DNA of 64,000 nt, from NCBI RefSeq assembly GCF_935825525.1, contig NZ_CAKXZT010000168.1, positions 85,148 to 149,147 of the forward strand, in the 5' to 3' direction. Below are positions 25,252-33,795 of the stretch, in pieces; positions within the stretch are counted from its first letter, which is position 1; the number at the start of each line of letters is the position of its first letter. The translations under genes were made by a program, and so were the position numbers. This DNA is from Mesorhizobium escarrei. Its GTDB lineage: Bacteria; Pseudomonadota; Alphaproteobacteria; Rhizobiales; Rhizobiaceae. The notes beneath the pieces are model-generated. The model did not search any database and was not told the DNA's origin. It saw nothing but the letters and a program-made list of their open reading frames with translations.

Positions 25252-26274
25252 ATGCATGTCGCGCTCGACACCATGGTAGATACATTGAAGGCGGCGGCCG
25301 AATCCAGCCGGTTGCGCATCCTGGCGTTGCTGTCGCGCGGCGACCTCACCGTTTCCGATCTCACCGAAATCCTCGGCCAGTCGCAGCCGCGTGTCTCGCG
25401 ACACCTGAAGCTTTTGCTGGAGGCGGGACTGATCGGCCGCTATCAGGAGGGCTCATGGGCCTTCTTCCGGCTGTCGGATTCGGATGCGGCGCGGGACTTC
25501 GTGCTCAGGCTGGTCGCCGGCATCCGGGGCGCCGATCCGCAGGTCGAGCGTGACCTCGAGCGGTTGGCGGCGGTCAAGCGCAAGCGGCAGGATCGCGCCG
25601 CCGAATATTTCTCCGTAAATGCCGCAAGCTGGGACCACATCCGCTCGCTGCATGTGCCGGACCGCGCCGTGGAGGCAGCGCTGCTCAAGCTCGTCGGCAA
25701 GCGGCCGTTCCAGTCGATGCTCGACCTTGGCACCGGCACCGGGCGGCTGCTCGAGATCTTTTCGCCGCTCTACCGGCGCGGCATCGGCATCGACATGTCG
25801 CGCGAGATGCTGACGGTGGCGCGCGCCAATCTCGACAAGGCCGGCATTTCGAATGCGCAGGTGCGCCAGGGCGACATTTTTGCGCCGCCGGTCGAGCGCG
25901 ACGCCTTCGACCTCGTCACCATCCACCAGGTGCTGCACTATCTCGACGATCCTGCCCGCGCCATCCGCGAGGCAGCAAGGCTGCTGCGTCCGGCAGGCCG
26001 GCTGGTGATCGTGGATTTCGCTCCGCATTCGCTGGAATTCCTGCGCGACGTCCACGCGCATGTGCGGCTCGGCTTTTCCGACCGGCAGATCACCGAATGG
26101 TTTTCCGAGGCCGGGCTTGACCTCGAGGAGAGCCAGGAATTCGAGCCGCGCGCCGGCAATGAGCCCAGGCTCACCGTAAAACTGTGGCTCGGCCGTGACC
26201 AGCGCATGCTGATCGCCGATCCTTCCAACCACGCACAACCGGCCAGTGCCTATCCGATAGGGGAAACCGCCTGA
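25252..26274 (+). CDS. ArsR-type regulator fused to SAM-binding methyltransferase domain, SahR-like
   Basis: This 340-residue protein has an ArsR winged helix (residues about 1-90; LTVSDLTEILGQSQPRVSRH) and a C-terminal class I methyltransferase fold with motif I LDLGTGTGRLLEIF (about 160-173). This architecture is that of SahR, which represses methionine-cycle genes and senses S-adenosylhomocysteine. No metal-binding Cys motif is seen in the ArsR part. The ATG at 25252 starts the ArsR domain. Its stop overlaps the metF start, which fits methionine-cycle control. Confidence 0.85.
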   Translation: MHVALDTMVDTLKAAAESSRLRILALLSRGDLTVSDLTEILGQSQPRVSRHLKLLLEAGLIGRYQEGSWAFFRLSDSDAARDFVLRLVAGIRGADPQVERDLERLAAVKRKRQDRAAEYFSVNAASWDHIRSLHVPDRAVEAALLKLVGKRPFQSMLDLGTGTGRLLEIFSPLYRRGIGIDMSREMLTVARANLDKAGISNAQVRQGDIFAPPVERDAFDLVTIHQVLHYLDDPARAIREAARLLRPAGRLVIVDFAPHSLEFLRDVHAHVRLGFSDRQITEWFSEAGLDLEESQEFEPRAGNEPRLTVKLWLGRDQRMLIADPSNHAQPASAYPIGETA

Positions 26275-27191
26275 TGAACCAGTTCCGCTTTTCCCGCCGC
26301 CCTGACATTGGCGACAAGATCAGGGTTTCGTTCGAGTTCTTCCCACCGAAGAGCGACGAGATGGAAGCAAGGCTGTGGGACACAGTTACCCGGCTGCAGC
26401 CGCTCAAGCCGAAATTCGTCTCCGTCACCTATGGAGCCGGCGGCTCGACCCGCGAGCGCACGGCGCGCACGGTCAAGCGCATCCTCAACGAAACGGCGCT
26501 GACGCCGGCGGCGCACATGACGTGCGTCGATGCGGCGCGTCACGAGGTCGATGAAGTCATTCAGGAATTCGCCGACATGGGTGTCACCCGCTTCGTCGCC
26601 CTGCGCGGCGATCCGGCCGAGGGCGTGGGCGCCGCCTATCGTCCGCATCCGGACGGCTATGCCAATGGCGCCGAACTGGTTGGGGCGCTGAAAGGTGTCG
26701 GCGATTTCGACGTCTCGGTCTCCGCCTATCCGGAAAAACATCCGGAGAGCCCGGATTTCGCCACCGATATCGATATGCTGAAGCGCAAGGTCGACAATGG
26801 CGCGACGCGGGCGATCACCCAGTTCTTCTTCGACAATGACCTCTACGAGCGCTATGTCGAGCGGGCGCGGCGGGCGGGCATCTACATACCGATCGTGCCG
26901 GGCATATTGCCGGTCCACAATTTTACCCAGGTCGCCAATTTCTCGGCGCGTTGCGGTGCGCTGGTGCCGGCGTGGATGGCCGAGCGCTTCGACGGGCTGC
27001 AGACGGACCCGCAGACGCATGCACTGGTGGCGTCCGCGGTGGCGGCCGAGCAGGTGCTGGACCTTGTCGAGCGCGGCGTCGGCGATTTTCATTTCTACAC
27101 CATGAACCGGGCCGATCTGGTCTTCGCCGTCTGCCATATGATCGGCATCCGCTCGCATGAGGCTGAAGCGGCGGGTTCCGCCGCGGCGTAA
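26274..27191 (+). CDS. metF: Methylenetetrahydrofolate reductase
   Basis: This 305-residue protein has the MetF TIM barrel with FEFFPPKSDEMEARLWDTV at the start (catalytic Glu), the folate and FAD-site segment KFVSVTYGAGGSTRERT, and TRFVALRGDP. It reduces 5,10-methylene-THF to 5-methyl-THF for methionine synthesis. The ATG shares one base with the upstream stop, so it is coupled to the SahR-like regulator. A strong terminator follows 25 bp after the stop. Confidence 0.94.
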   Translation: MNQFRFSRRPDIGDKIRVSFEFFPPKSDEMEARLWDTVTRLQPLKPKFVSVTYGAGGSTRERTARTVKRILNETALTPAAHMTCVDAARHEVDEVIQEFADMGVTRFVALRGDPAEGVGAAYRPHPDGYANGAELVGALKGVGDFDVSVSAYPEKHPESPDFATDIDMLKRKVDNGATRAITQFFFDNDLYERYVERARRAGIYIPIVPGILPVHNFTQVANFSARCGALVPAWMAERFDGLQTDPQTHALVASAVAAEQVLDLVERGVGDFHFYTMNRADLVFAVCHMIGIRSHEAEAAGSAAA

Positions 27192-27213
27192 GTCCTGTCA
27201 AATCTGGGGATGC

Positions 27214-27244
27214 AAAAAAGGCCGGGTAAAAACCCGGCCTTTTC
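27214..27244. terminator. Bidirectional rho-independent terminator
   Basis: An eight-base-pair stem GGCCGGGT/ACCCGGCC with an AAAA loop has AAAAAA on its left and TTTT on its right. It therefore works as a terminator on both strands: for metF on the plus strand and for the 28-codon gene on the minus strand. Confidence 0.88.
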
Positions 27245-27290
27245 AATGACTTGGACTATTCAGTGCTGATCTTCCGTCGCTTTGGCGGGT

Positions 27291-27377
27291 CTATGGAAGA
27301 AAGCCCATAGTCAGCGCCCCGATGAATGCAAACGCAGCACAAATCATCAATGCGTTGATTGGCCTCGTGAGTCCCAT
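27291..27377 (-). CDS. 28-residue hydrophobic miniprotein, putative membrane peptide
   Basis: The frame reads MGLTRPINALMI, then CAAFAFIGALTMGFLP and a stop: a short positively charged start followed by one transmembrane helix of about 20 residues. The ATG has AGGAGG nine bases upstream. A promoter (TTGCCT-16 bp-TAGACT) lies at 27410-27437, and the bidirectional terminator lies downstream, so all parts of an expression unit are present. It is too short for usual gene callers. I do not recognise a function; a regulatory subunit of a membrane complex is one possibility. Confidence 0.68.
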   Translation of the reverse strand: MGLTRPINALMICAAFAFIGALTMGFLP

Positions 27378-27409
27378 GTCATAGCCTCCTCTTAAAGAGC
27401 TATGGCCAG

Positions 27410-27437
27410 AGTCTAGGGGCATTTTTGCCACAGGCAA
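27410..27437 (-). promoter_or_regulatory. Sigma-70-type promoter for the 28-codon gene
   Basis: On the minus strand, TTGCCT (27437-27432) and TAGACT (27415-27410) are separated by 16 bp. The predicted start of transcription is near 27403, giving a leader of about 26 nt that contains the AGGAGG. Confidence 0.55.
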
Positions 27438-27723
27438 GCGGAAACTATGCTGCAATGCGACGATATTGTGGAATTTACGACAGGCTATTTGCCGTTAGGC
27501 ATTGAAACTCTTCGGCAAAATCCCGCTTCGGCCCTGTGCAAAAAATGTGACGAAGCTGGGGCAAGGATGGATATGGCAGCGCTACCGTCGCCGAAAGTCG
27601 GAATCGATTTCGGGTCGATGCGAAGATTCGGACGCGTTGGAGCGTCGTTTGCGCGTCTGATTGGATGCGAAGCTCTCAAGCGTGTCGCACCTGGGAAGCG
27701 ACGCGCCTGGGGTTGTTGTTCAG
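27438..27723. other. Intergenic region, no gene recognised
   Basis: I see no supportable gene here. Open frames run through it, but they continue into the antisense of the EamA gene and lack protein-like composition. A palindromic element follows at 27724. Confidence 0.4.
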
Positions 27724-27795
27724 ATGCATGTCGTTATTCAAAAGCCGTTACGCACCCTCGGTTCAAGCCCGAGGTGTGCTTTGGGCGACATGCAT
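27724..27795. repeat. Interspersed palindromic element, copy 2
   Basis: The ends ATGCATGTCG and CGACATGCAT are exact inverses. Inside is CAAAAGCC against GCTTTGGG, and a further hairpin GCACCCTCGG-TTCAAG-CCCGAGGTGTGC. The element touches the stop codon of the EamA gene. It is related to the copies at 15381 and 36165. Confidence 0.72.
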
Positions 27796-28712
27796 CAGCG
27801 TCGGCCGAACAGGCGACCGTCGATGGTGACGAGGCCGAGCGCGATCAGCGCCATGCCGCCGAGTTCGAACAATTCGAGCCGTTCGCCCAGGAACAGAAAG
27901 CCGAGCAGGATCGCACTGGCCGGCACGATGAGCGTGACCAGCGAGGCGTTGGTGGCGCCGGCCGAGGCGACAAGGTTGAAATAGAGGATGTAGGCGAAGG
28001 CGGTGGACAAAAGGGCCAGCGCCAACACCGCGGCCCAGACCGGCGGCGAGGCCGAAAACAGATTGGCAGTGCCGTGGCCAAGCAGCACGATCGGGATCAT
28101 GATGATGGTCGAGGCGGTCAATTGTCCAGTGGCGATGACCGGTGACGGCACGCCCTTGAAGCGGCGGGCGATCATCAGGGCCAGCGCATAGGACAGCGAG
28201 GCGCCGACCAGCGCGAATTTCGCCCAGACCGGCCCGCCCAGCCCGGCAAGCAGGCCGGGACCGATCATCACCGCCGTGCCGACGATGCCGAGCGCGATCC
28301 CGGCAAGCTTGTTCCAGGAGAGTTTTTCGTCTGATGTCAGCGCGTTGGCGAGGATCAATGTCCAGAACGGCGTCGTCGAATTGAGGACCGAGGCGACACC
28401 CGCGCCAAGCTCGGTCTGGCCGGCGAAGATCAGCGAGAACGGAATGACGTTGTTGACGAGCGCCAGCAGGAAGAACAGGCCGGCATGCGGCAAGGCGAGG
28501 CGGAAGGACGGACCGCGCAGGCCGAGATAGAGCTGCAGCGCCAGCGCGGCGATGGCGACGCGAAACAGCACCAGCACCAGCGGCGGAATCTCGGCAACCG
28601 CAATGCGGGCAAAGAAGAACGAGCCACCCCAGATCGCACCGAGCAGCAGAAGCTGTGCCCAGTCTTTCAGGGCCATGGGTCCGCGCATTGCCGTCGTCGT
28701 TGTGATCGCCAT
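27795..28712 (-). CDS. EamA family (DMT superfamily) transporter
   Basis: This inner-membrane protein of about 305 residues has ten predicted hydrophobic helices in two EamA repeats, starting WAQLLLLGAIWGGSFFFARI and repeating at WAKFALVGASLSYALALMIA. The family exports amino acids, nucleotides and other metabolites. The ATG at 28712 follows GGGAGG, so it is preferred over an upstream in-frame ATG. It is divergent from the ODC-like decarboxylase gene. The substrate is unknown. Confidence 0.87.
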   Translation of the reverse strand: MAITTTTAMRGPMALKDWAQLLLLGAIWGGSFFFARIAVAEIPPLVLVLFRVAIAALALQLYLGLRGPSFRLALPHAGLFFLLALVNNVIPFSLIFAGQTELGAGVASVLNSTTPFWTLILANALTSDEKLSWNKLAGIALGIVGTAVMIGPGLLAGLGGPVWAKFALVGASLSYALALMIARRFKGVPSPVIATGQLTASTIIMIPIVLLGHGTANLFSASPPVWAAVLALALLSTAFAYILYFNLVASAGATNASLVTLIVPASAILLGFLFLGERLELFELGGMALIALGLVTIDGRLFGRR

Positions 28713-28928
28713 GGATTTCCTCCCAGATGGCTCTGAATGCCAAGCCAATCAGGTGTCTGTTCAGGCCATAGCCTGTTCGATGGCAAGGGCCACCCGAAAC
28801 CAGATCGGTGGGCTAGCATTCCCTCATCTGCCGTAGCGCCGCAGCGTCAAGGGTGCGAGACACAGAATTGTTTTCATTCACGCATAGGTTGGATTAATTG
28901 TGCGCAGTCTAGGTCAAGGGATTCGTCC

Positions 28929-30149
28929 ATGCAGCGATTCGAAAATGCGCGCGAAGCGGCGCTGGCGCTTCGCCCGGACGATCCGATCTATTGCTTTCGC
29001 CCGCAGGTGCTGAAGGCAGACGCCAGGCAGTTCATGGGGATGTTTCCCGGCAGGACCGCCTATGCGGTCAAGACCAACGGCGAGCAGATCGTCCTGAAGG
29101 CGCTGGTTGAGGCCGGCGTCGGCGCTTTCGACGTGGCCTCGCCCGGCGAATTCGCCGCCGTGCGCGCGGTCGCGCCGGACGCCGAGATGCTCTACATGCA
29201 TCCGGTCAAGGCCCAGTCGGACATCAAGCTGGCGCTGGAGAAATATGGCATACGCGTCATCTCGCTTGACCATGAGGACGAGATCACCAAGCTGACCCGC
29301 GTGGTGCGGGCGCTCGATATCGATCCGGGTGCGATCACCGTGTTCGTGCGCATCCAGACCAAAGGATCGGCCGCCTACGAACTGTCGAAGAAATTCGGCG
29401 CCGGACCGGCCAATGCGGTCGAACTGGCCGAACGGCTGAACCGGACGGGCTACAAGGTCGGCTTGTGCTTCCATGTCGGCAGCCAGATCGAAGATCCCGA
29501 CACCTATGAGCGGGCGCTGGCCTCGGCCGACTGGGTGCGCAACCGCGTCAGCTTCGACATTGCCGGGCTCGACGTTGGTGGCGGTTTTCCCGCCGAATAC
29601 GGCCATGATCCCAACCGCAAGCAGATCGAGATGCCGTCGCTCGGCCAGATCATGTCGCGGCTGTCGGGCGATCTGAAGGAATACCAGTTCGACCAGATGC
29701 CGCTGGTGGCGGAGCCGGGCAGGGTGATCGTGGCGCGCTGCTTGTCGCTGATCGTGCGCGTGTTGCTGCGCAAGGGCAAGCGGCTCTACATCAATGACGG
29801 CATCTGGGCGTCGCTGTCGGATTCATGGACCGGCAAGATCACGCTGCCGGCGCGCTTCATTCCAGACCCGGCGATCCGCTCGCGCAACGGCGAGGAGAAG
29901 ACCATCGTGCCGTTCAAGGTGTGCGGCGCAACCTGCGATTCCGTCGACATCCTGTCGCGGCCGTTCTGGCTGCCGGAAACGGTCGATACCGGCGACTGGA
30001 TCGAGATCGGCCATATCGGCGCCTATTCGCTGTCGCTGAGGACACGGTTCAACGGCTTCTATCCCGACACCTTCGTCGAGGTGACGACGCCGTTCGACGA
30101 GGGCGATGCGCCGCAGGGGTTCGCCAGCCTGGAGACGATGGCGGATTGA
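28929..30149 (+). CDS. Type III PLP-dependent decarboxylase (ornithine/lysine/DAP decarboxylase-like)
   Basis: This 406-residue protein has the alanine-racemase-like barrel with PLP Lys in TAYAVKTNGEQIVLKAL (residue about 44), the Gly-rich LDVGGGFPAEYG, EPGR at the PLP phosphate, and the catalytic Cys region CGATCDSVDIL near residue 335. It resembles ornithine decarboxylase, with about 30 extra residues. It could make putrescine or act on another basic amino acid. I start it at the ATG at 28929, with AAGG upstream; the frame is open earlier but without homology-like sequence. Confidence 0.8.
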   Translation: MQRFENAREAALALRPDDPIYCFRPQVLKADARQFMGMFPGRTAYAVKTNGEQIVLKALVEAGVGAFDVASPGEFAAVRAVAPDAEMLYMHPVKAQSDIKLALEKYGIRVISLDHEDEITKLTRVVRALDIDPGAITVFVRIQTKGSAAYELSKKFGAGPANAVELAERLNRTGYKVGLCFHVGSQIEDPDTYERALASADWVRNRVSFDIAGLDVGGGFPAEYGHDPNRKQIEMPSLGQIMSRLSGDLKEYQFDQMPLVAEPGRVIVARCLSLIVRVLLRKGKRLYINDGIWASLSDSWTGKITLPARFIPDPAIRSRNGEEKTIVPFKVCGATCDSVDILSRPFWLPETVDTGDWIEIGHIGAYSLSLRTRFNGFYPDTFVEVTTPFDEGDAPQGFASLETMAD

Positions 30150-30297
30150 GGCGTGAACTCATAAACCGTTACCGGGCGGCCGCGTACGGACGTCTGCTTT
30201 CGATTTGAAGGTGCTTCTTCACGACTGTCTCTACGTCGCAGAAGTGCTAAATGCAGACACGTTGTCGAACCTAAGCCCATGTGCAACATAGACCAGA

Positions 30298-31845
30298 ATG
30301 TCCACATGCCACCATGACTGGATCGCCCATCATGCCGCCCGTCGGCCGGAGGCGCTCGCGGCGGTAAATCTGGAAAACGGCCGCCGCCTCACCTACCGCA
30401 TGTTTGATCGGCGAATCGCGACCCTGGCGCGGCACCTGCAGGAGGCCTGCGCCGTCTCGCCCGGCGTGCGCGTAGCGCTGCTGGCGCACAATTCGACAGA
30501 CACGTTTGAGCTACAATTCGCCTGCTTCCGTCTCGGCGCCATTTTTGTCCCGCTCAACTGGCGGCTGGCGCTTCCGGAACTGGACGCCATCATCGGCGAT
30601 TGCACCCCCGCTGTGCTCATCTACGACCCCGAGTTTGCCGATGTCGCCGATGAGCTGACGCGCCGTCACGGCATCGTGCATCGCCTGCTGCGCGGTCCAG
30701 AGAAGAGCCCCTACGAGCGCGCCATCGCCGCGGCGCAGCCGCTCGCAGCGCCACACCGGCTCACGCATGACGCCGTCTGCACGATACTCTACACCTCAGG
30801 CACGACAGGCGTGGCCAAGGGATCCATCGCGACCCACGGCATGAACTTCTGGAACGCAATGAACTGCATTGGCGTGGCCGTGCTGTCGCCGCAGACCGTG
30901 CTGCTCTGCGTCCTGCCATTATTTCACGCGGCTGGCCTCAACATCTACGCAAATCCCACCTTCTATGCCGGCGGCACTGTCGCGGTGACACGGCGCTTCG
31001 ATGCCGGCGAGGCGCTGCGGCAGCTGGCCGATCCGATGCTTGGCGTGACGCATCTGCACGGCGTGCCGGCGCATTACCAGGCCATGGCGGCGCACGCGGA
31101 TTTCGCCGCGGCTGACCTCTCCAACGTCGTGGGTGCCTTCGTCGGCGCGGCGCCCGTTCCCGTCCCGCTCCTCGATACCTGGCGGCGCAAAGGTGTAGTA
31201 CTCAGACAGAACTACGGCATGACCGAGACAGGTCCGCTGATCCTCAATCTCGAGGCGGCGGATGCTGCGCGCAAGGTGGACTCGGCCGGCAAGCCCGTCA
31301 TGCACGTCGAAGTGCGCGTGGTGGCCGATGCGGCGCGCGATGCAGCCCTGGGCGAGGTCGGCGAGCTCTGGGTCCGTGGTCCCGCCGTCACGCCGGGCTA
31401 TTGGAACCAGCCGGAAGCGACGCGCGCCGCCTTCGCCGAGGGCGGCTGGTTGCGCACCGGCGATGCCGTGCGGGTCGACGAGGAGGGTTTTGTCACGATC
31501 GTCGATCGCTGGAAAGACATGTACGTCTCCGGTGGCGAGAACGTCTATCCAGCCGAAGTCGAAAATGTTCTCTACAGCCATCCTGAGGTGGCCGAGGCGG
31601 CAGTGATAGGTGTGCCCGATTCGCGCTGGGGCGAGGTGGGCTGCGCCATCGTAGTGAGAAAGAATGGCGCGGCGGTCACAGAGGCCGAGCTGCTGGCACA
31701 CTGCGCCACCGCCTTGGCGCGCTACAAGGTTCCGCGCACGGCGATGTTCGTGGAAGCTCTGCCCCGCAGCGCGGTCGGCAAAGTGCATAAGCCTACGCTG
31801 CGGCACCAGTTCCGAAGTGCTGTCTCTGGGGATTCGCAAACATAG
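30298..31845 (+). CDS. AMP-dependent acyl-CoA synthetase/ligase
   Basis: This 515-residue adenylate-forming enzyme has the core motifs in order: CTILYTSGTTGVAKG (P-loop, residue about 160), YGMTETGP (about 305), WLRTGD (about 380), VDRWKDMYVSGGENVYP (hinge) and the C-terminal catalytic Lys in PRSAVGKVHK. It activates a carboxylic acid to its CoA ester. No other fatty-acid or aromatic pathway gene is next to it. The ATG at 30298 starts directly at the domain. Its surroundings (a broken SDR, LysR) look like accessory DNA. Confidence 0.87.
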   Translation: MSTCHHDWIAHHAARRPEALAAVNLENGRRLTYRMFDRRIATLARHLQEACAVSPGVRVALLAHNSTDTFELQFACFRLGAIFVPLNWRLALPELDAIIGDCTPAVLIYDPEFADVADELTRRHGIVHRLLRGPEKSPYERAIAAAQPLAAPHRLTHDAVCTILYTSGTTGVAKGSIATHGMNFWNAMNCIGVAVLSPQTVLLCVLPLFHAAGLNIYANPTFYAGGTVAVTRRFDAGEALRQLADPMLGVTHLHGVPAHYQAMAAHADFAAADLSNVVGAFVGAAPVPVPLLDTWRRKGVVLRQNYGMTETGPLILNLEAADAARKVDSAGKPVMHVEVRVVADAARDAALGEVGELWVRGPAVTPGYWNQPEATRAAFAEGGWLRTGDAVRVDEEGFVTIVDRWKDMYVSGGENVYPAEVENVLYSHPEVAEAAVIGVPDSRWGEVGCAIVVRKNGAAVTEAELLAHCATALARYKVPRTAMFVEALPRSAVGKVHKPTLRHQFRSAVSGDSQT

Positions 31846-32037
31846 CGCGATCATTCTCCCGGTCGAAATCGGGCGGACGTCCGCTCTGGGGTCATTCTCG
31901 TTGGTTCGGGGCTTTGCGACGAGTTTGAGTGCGGCGACATAGTTCTCGGGTTGCCGTAACCAGAGATCGATCTCGATCTCGGCTTTTGCCGTCGCACTCA
32001 ACGACGTTTGTGGGTTTGGGGCATAGGCTGCGGTCGG
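31846..32037. other. Gap between ligase and SDR, possible gene remnant on minus strand
   Basis: The minus-strand frame from 32001 reads MSATAKAEIEIDLWL, then RQPENYVAALKLVAKPRT and on to about 31850, which looks protein-like before it runs into the antisense of the ligase gene. It has no clear ribosome site. I do not recognise it. It may be a fragment of a lost gene. Confidence 0.3.
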
Positions 32038-32768
32038 TCAGGCCACGCCGCCGCCGGCCTGGATGTTCTCGCCGGTCACCCAGCGGGCCTCGTCGGAGGC
32101 GAGGAAAACCGCGACATCGGCGACGTCGCGCGGCGCTCCGATCCTGCCGAAGGGCGACATGCCGGCAGCCACAGCCCGGTCCCGCTCCGGAAGCAAGTCG
32201 GTGTCGGTAAAGCCCGGGGAAAGCGCATTCACGGTGACGGAGCGCGGCCCGAGCTCGCGCGAGAGGACGCGGACGAACTGCTCGACAGCTCCTTTGCTGC
32301 CGAGATAAGGGCGGTCTGGGTGAAGAACATCCTGGTTCCACCGGTGGAAACCGCGATGATGCGGCCACCGTCGCGCACGCGGCGCGCCGCTTCCTGAAGC
32401 GTGAAGAAGGTGCCTTTGGCATTGGCGCCGAAGACGTGGTCGAAGTCGGCTTCGGTAGCCTCGACCAGCGGCTTTATGACGGCGACGCCGACATTGGCGA
32501 CAACGATGTCAATCGTCCCAATCTGCTTCTCGGTTTCATCGAACAGCCGGCGAATGTCGGAAACGCTGGAGATATCGGCCTGAATGGCGACGGCCTTGCC
32601 GCCATTCTCGCGGATGGCAGCAACAGCTTCCTGGGCGGCTTTCTCGTTGCCGAGATAGTTGACGACCACGGCCGCCCCGTGTGTCGCGAGCCCCTCGGCG
32701 ATGGCGCGTCCGATGCCGCGCGAACTGCCGGTCACGAGCGCGATTTTGCCTTCAAGCGAATGATACAT
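32038..32768 (-). pseudogene. SDR family oxidoreductase, broken by a one-base frameshift
   Basis: The 5' part (32768 to about 32310) encodes an SDR N-terminus: ALVTGSSRGIGRAIAEGL for NAD(P) binding and VVANVGVAVIKPL (the NNAG position). The 3' part (about 32305 to 32038) continues in another frame with YLGSKGAVEQFVR (catalytic YxxxK), then VNALSPGFTDTDLLP and VTGENIQAGGG. The total is 731 bp, one base short of 244 codons, so a single deletion near 32305 explains it. It separates the catalytic Tyr/Lys from the rest. A sequencing error is the alternative. It is divergent from a LysR gene. Confidence 0.85.
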
Positions 32769-32875
32769 TGCTGTCCCTTTCTCGTCTGGCTACGGCCGTT
32801 CCAAATCAGCCGGCGGTTCCATGTCGAAGTTAGGGGCATGCTATTGCTCAGATAATAGCCTATGATCGAACAGGC

Positions 32876-33790
32876 TTGTTAAATCTGGGGTACATATTGC
32901 GCGGGGCCGAGTTTTCCGAGCTGAAGGCGTTCGCGACGATCGTCGAGGAAGGCAGCTTTGTCCGCGCCGCGGCCAGGCTCAGGGTTTCGCCGCCGGCACT
33001 TAGCCAGACGATACGCGTGCTGGAAGAACGTGTCGGTGTCCGGCTGCTCAACCGCACGACCCGCAGCGTGTCGCCGACCGCAGCAGGCGAAACGCTGTTT
33101 GCCCGCCTCGCACCGGCATTCAATGAACTCGAAGGGGCTGTCGCCGACGCGCATGCATCACGCGATCGACCGGCAGGCTCGCTGCGCATCAATGTTCCGC
33201 TCATCGCCGCCATGCGCTTCATCGTGCCCATGCTCGGCGATTTCCGCCGCGCCTATCCCGACATTGCCCTCACCATTATCGTCGACGACACGCTGACCGA
33301 TATTGTCGAGGGACGATTCGATGCCGGAATCCGGCTTGGTGAGCGGCTGCATAAGGACATGGTGGCGGTGAAACTCAGCGGGGAGCTGGAGATGGCTGCG
33401 GTGGCGGCGCCCAGCTATCTCGAGGATCACCCCATACCCCGTCATCCCGCCGACCTGCATCATCACCAATGCATCAATTTCCAGTGGCCCGGTGGCGGCA
33501 ACATCTATCGATGGGAGTTCGCGCGAGGCCAGCGCGCTTTCGAAATAGCCGTGAACGGCGGTCTGACTGTTAACGACACGGAACTGATGATCAGGGCGGC
33601 CCTGGATGGGATCGGCGTGGCTTACATGCTGGATTACCAGGTTCGGCCGTGGATCGAAACCGGCAAGCTCATCCGTTTTCTCGAAGCCTGGTCGCCCAGA
33701 TTTCCGGGCTTTTATCTATATCATACGAGCTCCCGGCAGGTTCCGCCGGCCTTGCGTGTGTTTATCGACTTCCTGCTTGCCAGGCGGTGA
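32876..33790 (+). CDS. LysR family transcriptional regulator
   Basis: This protein of about 304 residues has a LysR helix-turn-helix (LKAFATIVEEGSF, then VRAAARLRVSPPALSQTIRV; residues about 16-50) and a substrate domain with DTLTDIVEGRFDAGIRLG. The start is TTG at 32876 or TTG at 32897, since no suitable ATG exists. It is divergent from the broken SDR gene with 107 bp between them, the classic layout of a LysR regulator and its target. If the SDR is truly dead, this regulator may have lost its local target. Confidence 0.87.
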   Translation: MLNLGYILRGAEFSELKAFATIVEEGSFVRAAARLRVSPPALSQTIRVLEERVGVRLLNRTTRSVSPTAAGETLFARLAPAFNELEGAVADAHASRDRPAGSLRINVPLIAAMRFIVPMLGDFRRAYPDIALTIIVDDTLTDIVEGRFDAGIRLGERLHKDMVAVKLSGELEMAAVAAPSYLEDHPIPRHPADLHHHQCINFQWPGGGNIYRWEFARGQRAFEIAVNGGLTVNDTELMIRAALDGIGVAYMLDYQVRPWIETGKLIRFLEAWSPRFPGFYLYHTSSRQVPPALRVFIDFLLARR

Positions 33791-33795
33791 AGTGG

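Noticed and set aside
27447..28145. Plus-strand open frame after the miniprotein region
   Set aside because: Its second half is antisense to the EamA gene and becomes a low-complexity Glu/Arg/Asp/Gly sequence; no ribosome site was found.
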